DNA of 64,000 nt, from assembly GCA_036489025.1 (NCBI GenBank), contig DASXGN010000038.1, positions 279,299 through 343,298 of the forward strand, in the 5' to 3' direction. Source of the DNA: Dryocola sp036489025. Its GTDB lineage: Bacteria; Pseudomonadota; Gammaproteobacteria; Enterobacterales; Enterobacteriaceae. Every line of letters begins with the position of its first letter. Within the stretch, counting starts at the first letter, position 1. The position numbers and the translations under genes were made by a program. The notes below the pieces were generated by a model, which searched no databases, was not told the origin of the DNA, and saw nothing but the letters and a program-made list of their open reading frames with translations. This document shows positions 9,463 to 19,155 of the stretch, in pieces.

Positions 9463-12225
9463 TTATTTATTATCGAGTAGTGATTGTGAAAGTACTTTCA
9501 GCTCATCGATTTGACTTTGCTGACTTTCTATTGTGGCTTCAAGAGAAGTAATAGCATTCGCCTGTGAACTATTAATTACCACTAATTCCTGGATAGCCCC
9601 AAATGTATCTGACATTAACGCCGTAATTGAATAATTCAAATAACCATCCTCCGTCGGTTTATACGTATATAGAGGATCAATGTTTGCGATTTGCTGAGCA
9701 ATGAAACCACGGTCGCGTCGTTGTTCAGAATCCCATGTAAATTCGACACAACCGATAGCGTTAATACGCTCTAAAGCACCTTTATTTGCAGGATTTACAT
9801 CTGATTTAAGTCGAATATCTGAAGCGGTTTGTGTTACCGTTCCTTGTGGCCCAACAATAGTACCATTAGATTGAAATTGTGTTGTATATGCTGTACCGGA
9901 ACCAGTAGAATCACTTCGGGCCTGAATATACACGTTACCAGCAGCAGCTAAGCCCATACTATTATTAGTACGAGAGTTATACGCAACTACGGTATTATCC
10001 GAACCACCGTTACCAAAATACCATCTACGTTGTGCTACATCATAAGTATCATTTAGCATTCCCATTATGTAACATGCCTGACCAGACGTAGAAACAATAC
10101 GAATTGCTTCACCATTTGCCTGTACTTTAAATTGCCCCTGATTCAGTGCCGACATATATGCATTTTCTTTCCAGACCCAACCATTAGTACCTGTATACCA
10201 ACCATCCCATGAACGTTGTTGTACATACTTACTTGCTACAGCAGTAGGACGACCTCCACGGTTTAGGATCGAATAGGTTGTATCACTTGTAATACCGCCT
10301 AAAGTATTTTCATTTGCGGTGTAATAAAATCCAGTGGGCGTACTTTCATTCAGGTTAGCAATTGGAGTACTGGCATTAACTGTTAAATCAGCACCAATAC
10401 CAAATGAACCCTTTTGCAGAATTACATTCCAACCGGACCAACTATTAGTCGTTCCAGCAAATCCAGTACGAATATATATATCATTACTGTTATATGGTGA
10501 ATATATCTGAGTGCAACCAAAATCTCCATTAGCACCATTACGCAAAACCATTAATGAACCAGCTTGTATAACTGGATAATTGTTAGCTTCCGTAGAATTG
10601 GAATTTGAAGTGCAATAATAGAAACCAGCTCTTGAGCCATCAATATCATTTAGATTATCATCGGCACCAAGTGATGTACGTTGGAATTTCATAGCACTCA
10701 AGTTAAGTAATGCGTTATCCGCAGTACTGGCACCAGTACCGCCATTACTGATCGGCACAATGCCAGTAACATTACTCGCTGTTCCTGAGACATTACCCTG
10801 AATAGTAGTTGTGAATGTTTGTACACCATTCCACGTGTTAAAAGTTGAAAGCAACGGAACAGTACTACCGGATGTACCAATGTTTGTTGTCGCCGCCGTG
10901 CCAAGCCCTAAAGCTGTACGTGCTGCCGCTACCGTAGTAGCTCCTGTACCGCCGCTCGTTATTGGTAATGCCGTAGATAGGGATAGAGACGATAAAGCCG
11001 CCGTACCGCCTGTGATAGCTACTGCGTTAGCGTTCTGTACTGCAAGGGAACCCAAACCGAGATTACTACGTGATATTGCTATATTCGCAAGATCCGATAG
11101 GTTCGATGTGATTTTTAGCTGTGCATCATTCGTTACGCTGGATAAGCCAACATCCCCTTTTGCAAGAGTAATATCAGTGCTTAATGGCTTGCCATTAACT
11201 GTTGTGATTTTTTGTACATAATTCTCACCAAAAGTATCGACTTCACCCTTTGAATAAACATCCAGATTGGTACGGGCTTCTTCAGTATCAGTTAGGTCTG
11301 AAAGGTTATGACTGATCGCCAACTGTGCATCATCAGTAACGGAACCAAGACCAACATCATCTTTCGAAAGTACTACATCATCTGAAAGAGCATGACCATT
11401 TACAGTACGCCCGACAGGAACAGCACCAACATCGCCAGGAGTCAGAACAATATCAGTACTTAATTGCTTGCCGTTTACTGTTCGCGTGAGAGGAACATAA
11501 CGTGTGTCCATTTGCGTAGCGGTATAGATACGAGTCCAGGCCGTAGTGGCATTCTTCGCATAGATACTTAGCGTTCCCGATTTCGTCATTGCAAAGGAAC
11601 TGACAGCCGAGCCATCAACCAGACCTACGCCCATCATGTCGGCACCAGCAGGATTACCCGCCTGTGTTGAAGGTACTTTGATAAAACTGTTACCCGTAGG
11701 GATAGTTGGGGCGTACTGAGGAACATCCGTTGTGTTTGAACCTACACCATAATCTCCCTGGTAAATCGGAAGTAAGGCCGTGATCGCCTGACTACGGGCA
11801 ACAACATCAGTTGGGGTAAATTCATAGGTTTTGGTTACTACGCTATCCTTATCCCCAGAGAGTTGAGTACTGGTAATCGCCCCGTTCACCATTGCATAAG
11901 TTAACTGGCTGCCCTCTTCCTGATAGGCAATGGTTAGCTGGAACACATCCTGATTTTCTGCTGCTTCATCCAGAAATTGATGTGTAGAATCATCGGGGAG
12001 GTAATTAACAACAATATCAAGTGGATTAGCGGATTTCTCTGCAAGTAATTTACTGTTATATGTGCTGTTGTAGGTGTCGTACTGATTTACCTCTGATTCA
12101 ATCTCCAGTGCGGGAAACTCTGCCACTTCATTAATCTGTACGTTGCCAATTCCCTGTGGTGATCTGTTCCCCGTATCGGTGTTATATGATAATGAAAGTC
12201 CATTACCTGTAAAAATATCTGCCAT
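9463..12225 (-). CDS. tail tube protein fused to a tail fibre with S74 chaperone
   Basis: 920 residues. Residues 1-160 are a tail-tube domain paralogous to the neighbouring short tube protein. Residues about 165-290 form a linker domain (baseplate/fibre-like, with AMTKSGTLSIYA). About 250-480 contain repeats of TVNGK.LSTDI.L..GDVG and SGGTGA..VAAARTALGLG typical of trimeric tail fibres. A beta-rich receptor-binding-like region follows. A C-terminal intramolecular chaperone of the S74 type starts at SDIRLKSD, with the likely cleavage just before Ser802, and ends in a coiled coil (SLEATIESQQSQIDELK). Such fibres normally sit at the tail tip; here the fibre is covalently joined to a tube subunit. 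Confidence 0.85.
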   Translation of the reverse strand: MADIFTGNGLSLSYNTDTGNRSPQGIGNVQINEVAEFPALEIESEVNQYDTYNSTYNSKLLAEKSANPLDIVVNYLPDDSTHQFLDEAAENQDVFQLTIAYQEEGSQLTYAMVNGAITSTQLSGDKDSVVTKTYEFTPTDVVARSQAITALLPIYQGDYGVGSNTTDVPQYAPTIPTGNSFIKVPSTQAGNPAGADMMGVGLVDGSAVSSFAMTKSGTLSIYAKNATTAWTRIYTATQMDTRYVPLTRTVNGKQLSTDIVLTPGDVGAVPVGRTVNGHALSDDVVLSKDDVGLGSVTDDAQLAISHNLSDLTDTEEARTNLDVYSKGEVDTFGENYVQKITTVNGKPLSTDITLAKGDVGLSSVTNDAQLKITSNLSDLANIAISRSNLGLGSLAVQNANAVAITGGTAALSSLSLSTALPITSGGTGATTVAAARTALGLGTAATTNIGTSGSTVPLLSTFNTWNGVQTFTTTIQGNVSGTASNVTGIVPISNGGTGASTADNALLNLSAMKFQRTSLGADDNLNDIDGSRAGFYYCTSNSNSTEANNYPVIQAGSLMVLRNGANGDFGCTQIYSPYNSNDIYIRTGFAGTTNSWSGWNVILQKGSFGIGADLTVNASTPIANLNESTPTGFYYTANENTLGGITSDTTYSILNRGGRPTAVASKYVQQRSWDGWYTGTNGWVWKENAYMSALNQGQFKVQANGEAIRIVSTSGQACYIMGMLNDTYDVAQRRWYFGNGGSDNTVVAYNSRTNNSMGLAAAGNVYIQARSDSTGSGTAYTTQFQSNGTIVGPQGTVTQTASDIRLKSDVNPANKGALERINAIGCVEFTWDSEQRRDRGFIAQQIANIDPLYTYKPTEDGYLNYSITALMSDTFGAIQELVVINSSQANAITSLEATIESQQSQIDELKVLSQSLLDNK

Positions 12226-12240
12226 TTTAATTCCTTTTAG

Positions 12241-12633
12241 TTATCTTGTTTTCTCCGTAACTTGAATATTTATCGTGAATGACAGACTTACAGAGCCAGA
12301 TACGGGATCTGTTACTATGTCGCTTTGTTCATATGAATAAGAAAGAATAATCAAGCCAGCATCTTTAAATGCCTGTGACTTTTGCCCATCAAAGGTACTG
12401 ATAATCTGATCATAAGTAATTGAAGGAGCCGTGTTAGTACTCTCTGGTTTTGGACTAACAAGGTACTGAATAGCAAATGATGCCGATTGCCTTTGATTGC
12501 CGAAATTAATACTACTCAATGAATAATCGAATGCAATTTGTGTAAATACATCCTTTTCACGAGAAGCCGTCAGGTTCTTTGAAGCATTAATAAGTTGCTT
12601 CATTGTTTGTCGTACTTTACTGACTAACTCCAT
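12241..12633 (-). CDS. tail terminator-like protein (lambda U position)
   Basis: 130 residues between the joiner gene and the tail-tube genes, where lambda U (tail terminator ring) is encoded. Alpha/beta sequence, no Cys, no membrane segment. It overlaps the upstream gene by one base (ATG/TAA sharing). A minor tail Z-like role is the alternative. Assignment is positional. Confidence 0.6.
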   Translation of the reverse strand: MELVSKVRQTMKQLINASKNLTASREKDVFTQIAFDYSLSSINFGNQRQSASFAIQYLVSPKPESTNTAPSITYDQIISTFDGQKSQAFKDAGLIILSYSYEQSDIVTDPVSGSVSLSFTINIQVTEKTR

Positions 12634-12956
12634 TAGTAATCCTCCGAAAATGATTGTCCTGTTTGCGTGCGATAATACACATTCACAATCCCGGAGTGAT
12701 CATCTTCAATGTTATAGACAACCTGATTATTGCCATTAATTATCAGTACTGAATTAAGTGCCACGTCAGCAGTTGCTATATCCTCTTTTTTCATGCTTAC
12801 ATATGTTTCTGTGCTTTCGATAAATCCACCACCACTATCAATAGAAACGGGAAGTACTTCTACAATGCCAGTAAAAGTACTTCCCGTAGAAGTCTGGATT
12901 ATTTGACCGAAAGCATTCAGAAACGCATCACATTGCGATTCTTTAAACGCTCTCAT
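12633..12956 (-). CDS. head-tail joining protein (lambda FII-like position)
   Basis: 107 residues, beta-rich (IVEVLPVSID, SVLIINGNNQVVYNI), immediately after the capsid gene. Size and place match lambda FII, the head-tail attachment protein. Identification is by gene order and predicted fold, not by a diagnostic motif. Confidence 0.65.
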   Translation of the reverse strand: MRAFKESQCDAFLNAFGQIIQTSTGSTFTGIVEVLPVSIDSGGGFIESTETYVSMKKEDIATADVALNSVLIINGNNQVVYNIEDDHSGIVNVYYRTQTGQSFSEDY

Positions 12957-12968
12957 AATTAATCCTTA

Positions 12969-14765
12969 TTATGCTTTGATAGTTAGCTGTACGAATGCAT
13001 CAGCATGGGCAACTGCTACATCTGTATAATCCCAAACGCGGTATACGATTGTTGCAGAAGAACGATAAGTGGTATCGTCAAAATCAACTTCCTGACCTTC
13101 CCAATTAGCGATAATGACATTATCAAACTGACCAATCAAAATAGTATCGTCTTCAATAAATTCAGAAACGACTACCTGTACTTCATCATTAAGCCACATT
13201 GCATCAGCACGGTATCCTTCAACCATTGCTACAGCAGCGGTATTATCGAGTACCTTAGTTTGACGCATTTTGGATAGCATTTTACTGTTCATCACAGCCT
13301 TGCAACGACGAACGTCAACATTAGCAGAACCCAATTGAGCTACAGCCCCCTGTACATCAGCCTGGGTTAATACACCAGCATCAGCAGATTCAACAACTGG
13401 AGATGCCGCAGCAATCTTATCGAATACGGATTGCTCAAGACCCTGTGCGGCATAGCGGAGTAATTCTGCCTGTACGAATGTCTCAATGTTTGGAGCCGTT
13501 AGGATCGCCGTCTTACTGACAGGGATAGCACCAGCAAATGTTTTTGGTGTAAGTACGACTTTTGAGAAGGAAGCGATAGAATCGACAACGGTTTCACCTT
13601 CTGCATAGAATTTGAATACTGGTGCGACTCCATCAGCTTTAGGGATCGCAAGATTGCCACGACCAGCAAGGCCACTGTACACAGTCGGGTTAAGTTCACC
13701 GAGTGAGGATAGTTTTAGTAGTTCTGGAATGTACTGATCCTGTAGGTCTTCGACGACCAGACCCGCAGCAGTACTGGTATTGGTTGAAGGTACTACGGCA
13801 CGTACAAAACCATTTAGGCCACGTTCATATGCCTCAAGTGCTGATTTATCACCAGTTTTGATAGCACGCACCATATCCTTAATTAGATTTTTTTCCATTG
13901 TTTTGATTTCCTTATCATGAACAGGATTTTTGTTATTATTTAATTGACGTTTAAATTCGGAGACGGTAATTCCTTTACCAATGGCTTCCGAAACATCAAT
14001 ATTTAGTACTTTACCGAGGGAAGTTAATTCGCGTTGGCGTTCTAATTCTACTTCAGTTAATTCATTACTATTTACTGTTTCTTCTACAGTTGTGAGTTTA
14101 TTTAGTAGTTCTGGACGATTAGCTATAATGGCTAACAGTTCTTCATCACTGTGTTCTTTTGGTGTTTCAACTTCGACTTCCTGAGTAATTTCCGTCTCAA
14201 GAGGTTTGTTCTGTTCTTCCATGAGTTCTTCCTTTTGAATTGTTTCACTGGTTGTATTTAGTGATTCAGGTTCAATAGGCTTTTCATTTGTTTCGAGAGA
14301 ACGACCAATTCCCGCATTAGTATCAGCGGGTACAGTAACTAAACTGATTTCATAGATTTCAAACTGAGTAACATAGATGTTATTACCCTCAATTCGATAA
14401 TCATTAATGTTGTAGCCAATACTGATATGCTGGAGGATTCCTTCCTGAATCATTTCCCACATATCATTTGCTGTAGTACTAATCTTTAAAGTCGCTCTGC
14501 CTACCCGATCTACATCCATTTGAGCGGAAACAACAGCACCAATAAGATCATCACGATTGTGGTTATAAAGTACTGCACCATTGTTATTCAGGCGGCGTAG
14601 ATCTGCGTTTTCTGAGCCACACAAAAGAATTTCATTATAGATTTCGCCATTAATTTCACGTTCTACTGGCATTTCTGAGCAAAAGGCGACATCGATAGTT
14701 CGCGATTCTGTATTAATCGCCTGTAGGGGTATCGTTAACTCCCTCTTCTTGTTCCTTATTTCCAT
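12969..14765 (-). CDS. fused prohead protease, scaffold and major capsid protein, with nested starts
   Basis: 598 residues. Residues 1-155 are a U35-type prohead protease, with a His in YNHNRDD and the segment HISIGYNINDY. An acidic Glu/Thr-rich scaffold-like part spans about 160-285. An HK97-fold capsid runs from about 290 to 598 (GLVVEDLQDQYIPE..., GRGNLAIPKADG). Two internal in-frame ATGs have ribosome sites: 14222 (codon 182, AAGGAAG upstream) at the scaffold and 13898 (codon 290, MEKNLIKDM, AAGGA about ten bases upstream) at the capsid. Three co-terminal products are therefore possible. The 5' end overlaps the portal gene by 53 bp. Confidence 0.88.
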   Translation of the reverse strand: MEIRNKKRELTIPLQAINTESRTIDVAFCSEMPVEREINGEIYNEILLCGSENADLRRLNNNGAVLYNHNRDDLIGAVVSAQMDVDRVGRATLKISTTANDMWEMIQEGILQHISIGYNINDYRIEGNNIYVTQFEIYEISLVTVPADTNAGIGRSLETNEKPIEPESLNTTSETIQKEELMEEQNKPLETEITQEVEVETPKEHSDEELLAIIANRPELLNKLTTVEETVNSNELTEVELERQRELTSLGKVLNIDVSEAIGKGITVSEFKRQLNNNKNPVHDKEIKTMEKNLIKDMVRAIKTGDKSALEAYERGLNGFVRAVVPSTNTSTAAGLVVEDLQDQYIPELLKLSSLGELNPTVYSGLAGRGNLAIPKADGVAPVFKFYAEGETVVDSIASFSKVVLTPKTFAGAIPVSKTAILTAPNIETFVQAELLRYAAQGLEQSVFDKIAAASPVVESADAGVLTQADVQGAVAQLGSANVDVRRCKAVMNSKMLSKMRQTKVLDNTAAVAMVEGYRADAMWLNDEVQVVVSEFIEDDTILIGQFDNVIIANWEGQEVDFDDTTYRSSATIVYRVWDYTDVAVAHADAFVQLTIKA

Positions 14766-16218
14766 TCTGATTAACTTCCTTGTTAATATTCTCTTCTTTT
14801 TCTTTATCGATCTCCGCTAATACCTTCACGGGATCACCGCCAAGTTCTGCGATAACCTGTGTTTTGGATTTAAGACCTGCATCGAGTTGCATTACTTCAG
14901 CCTGAATATCCTTCACTGGATCAAGGCTGATTGGTTTCTGAGAGATAAAACGAGCACAAATAAGATCATCAAAATCTGAAAAACTCAGATTTAATGTATT
15001 ATTATGTAGCATTTCATTTTTCAGCCATGCGGCATAAATTGGCTTCAGTACTTTACTGATGAGTACATTTGTTCTGGTACGGAATGTCGTAGCCTGTAGT
15101 TTTTCTGTAAGTCGTGCTGCACTGAATGATGCATTAGAGGTATCAGATAATAGGGCTTGCTTAGTGACGTTCAGACCCATACTGATTTGGTTCATCAATT
15201 CATTCGTAAAAACATCAATTCCATCAACACCATTTGTTGGCGTAATCGTTTTAATATCCTGACCTTCACCAAGTTCACCGATGAATCCCGCTTCAAAGTA
15301 CTCTGTATATACTGGTGTAACTTCTTCTCGTTCATCAGCCCCTAACAGATCAGTACTGGTAGTGTCGTTATTATTGGTAATAAAAGCCATGCTTGAAGCA
15401 CTAACACGTTTCGCAGTTAACGCAGCCTCAGTGAAGTTCTTGAGATCTTCCATTAATTTGGACGTTGCAACCATGTCCGGCAATCCGCGTTCCTGGCCTT
15501 GCTGATCAGCAATAAAGTAGTGACAGATTTCCGCAGCGGGAATTACTTCATAATCGCCAGTGATATAGGTATAGGTAACAGGATCGAATTTACAGAAATA
15601 GTAATTAACTGGCTTATGCCATTTATCAAATTCAATACCATTGCTGATATAATTACCATTACTCAAACGTTGATTATTTAACTGAAGCAAACGAGCCGTA
15701 TCGAGAATTTCTAACTTAATGGTATTGTTGATGTTGTGAATACGAATAAAGCATTCACCATCTTGGACCCTTATCTTCTCTGCGTTCTGCTGGAACAAAT
15801 CAAAACTTAACGAGCCATCAACACTAAAACGATCAGCATTATATGCCCAACGGTCAAAGAGCTTTTCCAAGGTTAGGTTGATTCCATTGATTTCTTCTTC
15901 AGTACCGTCAATCTCCACTGAAGGTTTAACGTACAGGCCATCAGAGCCTACAACGCCATCCACCGATAGGTTCATGTACTTACGACCTATAGGATTCTTA
16001 AGTACTGCATCACGTGAGAAAGCCCTGAAGGTAGGTAGTGCTTTCATCAGGAGGAAATTGATATTGCTACCTGAGTTTGAATTGAATCCGAAGTTCATTA
16101 CTGATGTGTTGCGTACTGCCTGTAGATCTCGTTTTAAGTTACTTTGTTTTAAAGAACGTTCCTGTTTAATCTTCTTGGGTTTTGTTTCTGAATTTTTATT
16201 TTTCTTATTCCAGAACAT
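14713..16218 (-). CDS. phage portal protein (lambda B family)
   Basis: 501 residues; forms the dodecameric portal through which DNA enters and leaves the head. The order terminase, gpW-like protein, portal, protease/capsid and the internal pattern (FRAFSRDAVLKNPIGRKYMN near residue 65, DGECFIRIH near 155) fit the lambda B family. A Lys-rich N-terminus precedes the core and an acidic Asn/Glu-rich tail follows. It overlaps its 3' neighbour by 53 bp and its 5' neighbour by one base. Confidence 0.88.
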   Translation of the reverse strand: MFWNKKNKNSETKPKKIKQERSLKQSNLKRDLQAVRNTSVMNFGFNSNSGSNINFLLMKALPTFRAFSRDAVLKNPIGRKYMNLSVDGVVGSDGLYVKPSVEIDGTEEEINGINLTLEKLFDRWAYNADRFSVDGSLSFDLFQQNAEKIRVQDGECFIRIHNINNTIKLEILDTARLLQLNNQRLSNGNYISNGIEFDKWHKPVNYYFCKFDPVTYTYITGDYEVIPAAEICHYFIADQQGQERGLPDMVATSKLMEDLKNFTEAALTAKRVSASSMAFITNNNDTTSTDLLGADEREEVTPVYTEYFEAGFIGELGEGQDIKTITPTNGVDGIDVFTNELMNQISMGLNVTKQALLSDTSNASFSAARLTEKLQATTFRTRTNVLISKVLKPIYAAWLKNEMLHNNTLNLSFSDFDDLICARFISQKPISLDPVKDIQAEVMQLDAGLKSKTQVIAELGGDPVKVLAEIDKEKEENINKEVNQNGNKEQEEGVNDTPTGD

Positions 16219-16748
16219 TAGCGTGTACTCCCTGGCTTAGGCTTGAAAACCGTAATACTCTTGATTGGTTTACCGCCATTAGAGAAAGTACCGCCATTCA
16301 TTTTCAGAAATAGAGCATTAGCACGTTTTACATAGCGTTCCCGCATTGATTCAAGCGATGATAATGATTCACTTACAAGAGTCTTATTATTAATTGTTAT
16401 TGAGTAATTAGCACCGCCAGCAATTTTATTAGCTATAACCTGATCAATTTCCTTGATCGTCTGTTTTAATTGGGAGTACTCAGAAGTATAAAGTAATGGA
16501 TTAATGACTTCAGAAGTAAAAGTACTGGCTTGACCATTAGATATTTGAGTACAGAATAGTAATTCCTGTGCTGTACTCATATCTAATACAACCGTAAATT
16601 CTTTTGAAGTACTACCATTTAAATTATCTAATGAGGTACTTTTTCCAGATGATGTAAAACTAATAACAAGAATAGTAGCAGCGGGTACTAATACCGTTAG
16701 ATCCATGGGGTTCGATACCATGTAGATCTTTTCTGGTAGAAGTGCCAT
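16218..16748 (-). CDS. gpW-like head-tail joiner with an extra N-terminal domain
   Basis: 176 residues. The C-terminal part (about 95-160: two helices around a beta-hairpin, EYSQLKQTIKEIDQVIANK...YSITINNKTLV...SLESMRERYV) has the pattern of lambda gpW, normally only 68 residues. The first 90 residues are beta-rich, not typical of gpW and not recognised; they may be a head-decoration or connector-binding module. Position between large terminase and portal is the gpW position. Confidence 0.7.
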   Translation of the reverse strand: MALLPEKIYMVSNPMDLTVLVPAATILVISFTSSGKSTSLDNLNGSTSKEFTVVLDMSTAQELLFCTQISNGQASTFTSEVINPLLYTSEYSQLKQTIKEIDQVIANKIAGGANYSITINNKTLVSESLSSLESMRERYVKRANALFLKMNGGTFSNGGKPIKSITVFKPKPGSTR

Positions 16749-16758
16749 TTTGATATCC

Positions 16759-18660
16759 TTATCTTTTACCGAACCAATTTGATCCCATTCTTCCAGTACG
16801 TCTATTCCGTTTTGGTTCTTGTACTGATTCTGGTTTTGGTTCTTCTACTTTATTTATCTCGTATTTAGTTCTTTCCTGTGCTTTATGCTCGCGTAACTTC
16901 CTGAATGGTTGAGTACCTAATTTTGATTGGGCAAAAGCAATAGCAATCATCGAATAGACAAGGCAATCCAATGCCTCGTTACGCTTCTGTCCTTTCTTTA
17001 ATCGCCATACCAACTTACCACCAGCGGGTTTTAACTCTTCTGCCGAAAGTTGTTCAAAGTAATCTGATGGCAAGGTACTACTAAAGCGAAGCTTCACAGG
17101 GGCGTTGTCGGCTTCACTGGATAGCATCAGGTTCAGGAGGCGGCGTATGGTGTTCTTCTGATCATGTACGTTTAGGATCTGTAGCTTGTACCCAGCCTGA
17201 GTACTGGTCTTGAATAGTTCACCAGTAGTGGAGCTGCTACCCTTAATCGGATGGTACTTACTCCAACGTGCTGTGAACGTTTTGACAGTACTGGTGGCAT
17301 TTCCGTTTGAACTATCAATGAACACAGCCAGTGTAGGTACTATGCGACCTGATACAGTAGTGAAATCCTGACGACAGAACTGATCTAAATCCTTCCATGC
17401 AGGGGCTTCAATCTTCGTACAATCGTGGGAGTAGAAAAACTCATGTCCAAGTACATAAATATTCTTTTCATCAAAACCTACAATCGTAGCTTCAAGCCGA
17501 TCTAATTGTTGGTCTACGCCGATACAAATCCCTAAAATACTTTCAGGAATTTTATAAAGGTTAAATTGATCTTCTCGCAGGGATTCTAATTGGAGAATAT
17601 CTAATTCTTTTTGATACTCATCTTCAAAGGGTAAACCAAGTTCGTTATTGTAAAAGGTTTGAAGATTGAAGCTATATAAAGCGTCAGCAAACTTTGAAAC
17701 CATTTCAGTAATAGTATTCAGGGGTGAATACATTCTACTGATTTGATACCCTACTACGCCCGGTTCCCCATCTGGATTAGTTGCAATCCATCGACCATTA
17801 TCAACCATCTGATGCCGTGTATGTTCATCTATTCCCTCATTGCAATGAGGGCATAACAAACGAGTAGTAGTACTATCAGGAATGGATCTACCATTTTCTA
17901 ATTGCTTAAATTCAAACGCTACTTGTTCCCATTCAAAAGTATATTCATGGCCGCAGGTGTGAGTAACAAAGTACCTACGTTTATCACTGAGGTTATATTC
18001 AGCATTGATTAAATCGTCTTTATACAATGGCGTGGAAGATACAACTACCAGTGAGTCACTACCGAAGGTACTGGTACGTGCTTCTGCCAGTTTGATTGGG
18101 TTCCCTTCATCAGTAATATCGCAGGTGCTGACCTCATCTAACAGAACACACCGTGTCGTGATACCGCGAAGGTTCCCCGGCGTGTTGAGGTTTAACCAAT
18201 AGATAAAAGTACCGTTCACCATTTGTGTTTGTTTAGAGTTATTGGCGGCGTTCTTATCATTCTTATCGGTTACTAATGGCTTTAGTACTTCACTTGTTTC
18301 AATTGCTGGAAGAAATTTACCATCCTTGAATTTCTTCACTTCTGATTCAGAACTACTACCAAAAGCAAAGTTACAGGGATCATTTGACATTAGACTAAAA
18401 GCGATTGATTGAAGTACTGTTGTTTTCAAAAGCTGTGAACATGATTGAAGTACAATCTTTTTAGTACTTCGCTCTTGAGCTATATCCATTGGTTCTTTTT
18501 GGAAACTAAAGGGTATCCAATCAAGGCCCATATTCGGCCCATCAACAAATTTAACTACACCATTACTAATCCACTCACTGGTTTTCTGTATCTTCGGCGG
18601 TTGTATCGTCGGTAATACCTTCTTCAGTATCCTCGTTAATTTCTTCTTGTTTGTTTCCAT
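16759..18660 (-). CDS. terminase large subunit (lambda gpA family)
   Basis: 633 residues. DNA-packaging ATPase and nuclease. Near residue 75 is a variant Walker A-like segment (SCSQLLKTT) and near 170 a Walker B (CVLLDEVS); the central region contains a CGH...CPHC pair (about 238-272) as in gpA-family terminases. The C-terminal nuclease region includes VDQQLDRLEATIVG. The N-terminus overlaps the small subunit gene by 86 bp in another frame, so a start somewhat downstream is possible. Confidence 0.9.
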   Translation of the reverse strand: METNKKKLTRILKKVLPTIQPPKIQKTSEWISNGVVKFVDGPNMGLDWIPFSFQKEPMDIAQERSTKKIVLQSCSQLLKTTVLQSIAFSLMSNDPCNFAFGSSSESEVKKFKDGKFLPAIETSEVLKPLVTDKNDKNAANNSKQTQMVNGTFIYWLNLNTPGNLRGITTRCVLLDEVSTCDITDEGNPIKLAEARTSTFGSDSLVVVSSTPLYKDDLINAEYNLSDKRRYFVTHTCGHEYTFEWEQVAFEFKQLENGRSIPDSTTTRLLCPHCNEGIDEHTRHQMVDNGRWIATNPDGEPGVVGYQISRMYSPLNTITEMVSKFADALYSFNLQTFYNNELGLPFEDEYQKELDILQLESLREDQFNLYKIPESILGICIGVDQQLDRLEATIVGFDEKNIYVLGHEFFYSHDCTKIEAPAWKDLDQFCRQDFTTVSGRIVPTLAVFIDSSNGNATSTVKTFTARWSKYHPIKGSSSTTGELFKTSTQAGYKLQILNVHDQKNTIRRLLNLMLSSEADNAPVKLRFSSTLPSDYFEQLSAEELKPAGGKLVWRLKKGQKRNEALDCLVYSMIAIAFAQSKLGTQPFRKLREHKAQERTKYEINKVEEPKPESVQEPKRNRRTGRMGSNWFGKR

Positions 18661-19120
18661 CCTCTAATACTTCCATGTCATCGGGTAGCTCAAATTCCAT
18701 TGAGCCTAATTGGTATAATGTTTTATCAATATGCGTTCTTAATACGTCGCGTAAATCCTTTGCATCTGATTGTGCAAATAATTCAAGATAGGTTTTTGAT
18801 GGTATTGCACGCACTGCTGTTTTGACTTGGAATAGATATTCCGTTAGTACCTGTTCTACATATTCAGCACTGACCACAAGCCCATTCTTTTCTGCTAATT
18901 CTAATTCTGCTAATTGTCTTTCTGCTGAAAGCTTCTTCAAACGTTCTTGTTCAATTTGTTCTTTTGTATTAGTATCACGCAACGGCTTGAGAACATTATC
19001 TACAATCCAACTTCTTGCGTTTGAATCAGTGTCTGTCGGCATTCCCTTTTCTACCCAAGTTCGAACTGTAGATTCATCGTATCCGTACTGTCTCGCTAAT
19101 GACCTTAATGAGATATCCAT
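18575..19120 (-). CDS. terminase small subunit (Nu1-like)
   Basis: 181 residues. DNA-recognition subunit of the packaging motor. Residues 4-30 (LRSLARQYGYDESTVRTWVE) form a helix-turn-helix; an acidic C-terminal tail (last 35 residues, Glu/Asp/Thr) probably contacts the large subunit. AAGGA precedes the ATG at 19120. First gene of the late operon; its start is only 35 bp from a divergent gene. Confidence 0.85.
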   Translation of the reverse strand: MDISLRSLARQYGYDESTVRTWVEKGMPTDTDSNARSWIVDNVLKPLRDTNTKEQIEQERLKKLSAERQLAELELAEKNGLVVSAEYVEQVLTEYLFQVKTAVRAIPSKTYLELFAQSDAKDLRDVLRTHIDKTLYQLGSMEFELPDDMEVLEDGNKQEEINEDTEEGITDDTTAEDTENQ

Positions 19121-19155
19121 ATTTGATCCTTTTTATTTTATTTATAGGGTTTACA

